The notes under the pieces are model-generated. The model saw only the letters and a program-made list of their open reading frames with translations, was not told where the DNA came from and ran no database searches. The position numbers and the translations under genes were made by a program. This document shows positions 63,055 to 64,000 of a stretch of 64,000 nucleotides of DNA, piece by piece. Source of the stretch: Dirofilaria immitis (Eukaryota; Nematoda; Chromadorea; Rhabditida; Onchocercidae); NCBI GenBank assembly GCA_024305405.1, contig JAKNDB010000087.1, positions 7,070,501 through 7,134,500 of the forward strand, given 5' to 3'. How positions within the stretch are numbered: the first letter of the stretch is position 1; every line of letters begins with the position of its first letter.

Positions 63055-63709
63055 AACTAATTCGCTTTTTGATGAACTATTAAAATTGCGGCAATACAGT
63101 AACGATGCAACAAAGTATTCTAGTATATGCTGATCATGGGTCTGCCTTCGGAACTCTCATTAACTCGTTAACAAACGGCCATGCGCTTGTCCTACTGTGG
63201 CTAACGCCGAAGGCATGAACATCGATAAAATTTAAAAGCAGTCCATGACTTGATAGCATGATTTTTAAAATGCTCTAGCGATCAAGCGCTGATCGGACAC
63301 CCATTATTTTACATGATAAAAATTCATTACGTCAAAAATAACCACATCTGCAAGCAGCAACAATGAGTAAAATAAATTGTAAAATTCCAAGAGGAAATGC
63401 AACGACTAAAAGAGTTTGCTTAACAAGTTTATACATTGTTTTATTGATGACTACTCTAAAACTTCGAAATCGTAATTCGTCAAAAAATATACTGTAAATG
63501 AACATATGAAATATTTTCTATGGTTATAATACAATACATTTTTGATCTACGATTGTAATAAAATACATTTCAGAATAGTAGAAAAAATATATCCAGTTAA
63601 TTACTACCACATGACAAAAAAAATCCTTCAAAATAACAATACATAATTATTCAACGATAAGTATATGAATAATTACATGAAGGAATAAACAACAATATCA
63701 AAATCTATT
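63055..63709. other. 0.65 kb gap between PUS10 and TOP3B on the same strand
   Basis: In gene orientation this follows the PUS10 stop and precedes the TOP3B ATG. An AATAAA-like signal (tttatt at about 63440 on the plus strand) lies about 270 nt past the PUS10 stop. An acceptor-like ttttaatag lies about 25 nt before the TOP3B ATG. The central part (63080-63330) is less AT-rich and holds a 9-bp inverted repeat (tgccttcgg at about 63153, ccgaaggca at about 63209). Confidence 0.5.
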
Positions 63710-63868
63710 TCACTTTGGTGGCCATTCCATATCAACACCCTCAACATCCAATTCAAGTATGTCAATTTCACCATGTTCAACACCAAATAAATCTGCCAGT
63801 GATGGCCGAGTTCGACCGAAATCACCATGCACAAATTCTTTCACATAAGTTCCGCTTGCGTCTCCATT
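63710..63868 (-). CDS. pus10: tRNA pseudouridine synthase PUS10, last exon only
   Basis: Partial gene: only the 3'-terminal exon is in the window and the rest lies beyond the right edge. The exon has 52 codons plus TGA, preceded by a ttttag acceptor. It carries TYVKEFVHGDFGRTRPSLAD and IDILELDVEGVDMEWPPK, which match the extreme C-terminus of the PUS10 catalytic domain. PUS10 makes pseudouridine in the T-arm of tRNAs. The remaining sequence to 64000 is intron. Confidence 0.9.
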   Translation of the reverse strand, partial: NGDASGTYVKEFVHGDFGRTRPSLADLFGVEHGEIDILELDVEGVDMEWPPK

Positions 63869-64000
63869 CTAAAACAGTGAAGTCACTATTCAGAATTTTT
63901 TAAAAGTTTCCAGGAATTTTCTGTTAAGAGCCAAATAATTCATTCTACAAAAAAAGTTCAGAAAATCTTCATCTATTTATAGAAATTGTTACTGTGTCAA

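Noticed and set aside
1..64000. tRNA genes, SL RNA genes, transposases, CRISPR arrays, Wolbachia insertions
   Set aside because: I looked for tRNA B-box motifs, the nematode spliced leader, transposase or polymerase motifs and bacterial-type genes by eye and saw none; degenerate copies could be missed.

Overview
This window is nuclear DNA from a parasitic nematode, very probably a filarial worm (Onchocercidae). It is strongly AT-rich, with short exons split by many AT-rich introns. The proteins are those of clade III nematodes: a tandem-repeat galectin of the filarial type, the nematode Period homologue LIN-42, and an orphan 5.8S rDNA copy that looks filarial. No bacterial, viral, transposase, tRNA, CRISPR or Wolbachia-like sequence was recognised.

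Layout from left to right. 69-8144 (+): slicer-type Argonaute with N, PAZ, MID and PIWI regions. 9303-15077 (-): EPS15/EHS-1 endocytic adaptor, convergent with the Argonaute. 15677-15826 (-): isolated, decayed 5.8S rRNA copy. 22218-26696 (-): two-domain galectin (LEC-1 type), about 280 aa in eight exons. 26.7-35.0 kb: long gene-poor stretch. 35014-35436 (+): roadblock-type dynein light chain. 36508-41106 (+): ATAD3, a mitochondrial AAA+ ATPase. 45682-54635 (+): LIN-42/Period in about 14 exons behind a 4.6 kb upstream gap. 56494-63054 (-): DNA/RNA topoisomerase 3-beta. 63710-63868 (-): last exon of the tRNA pseudouridine synthase PUS10, which continues off the right edge.

The genes serve unrelated housekeeping and regulatory roles: small-RNA silencing, clathrin endocytosis, glycan binding, dynein transport, mitochondrial nucleoid and membrane upkeep, moulting timing, topology control and tRNA modification. 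The only possible co-transcription I see is PUS10 with TOP3B, on the same strand about 0.65 kb apart.

The most consistent unexpected signal is technical. Five of the six complete large genes carry frame breaks inside strongly conserved exons, nearly all explained by one base missing from a short homopolymer. In galectin exons 4 and 6, LIN-42 exon 6 and TOP3B exons 2, 3 and 5, restoring one base returns both the conserved reading frame and the splice phase. These genes should be read as intact, not as pseudogenes. Biological items worth a second look are the decayed orphan 5.8S copy, an HLH-like segment at the start of LIN-42, several perfect palindromes in introns, and a few exact dispersed repeats.
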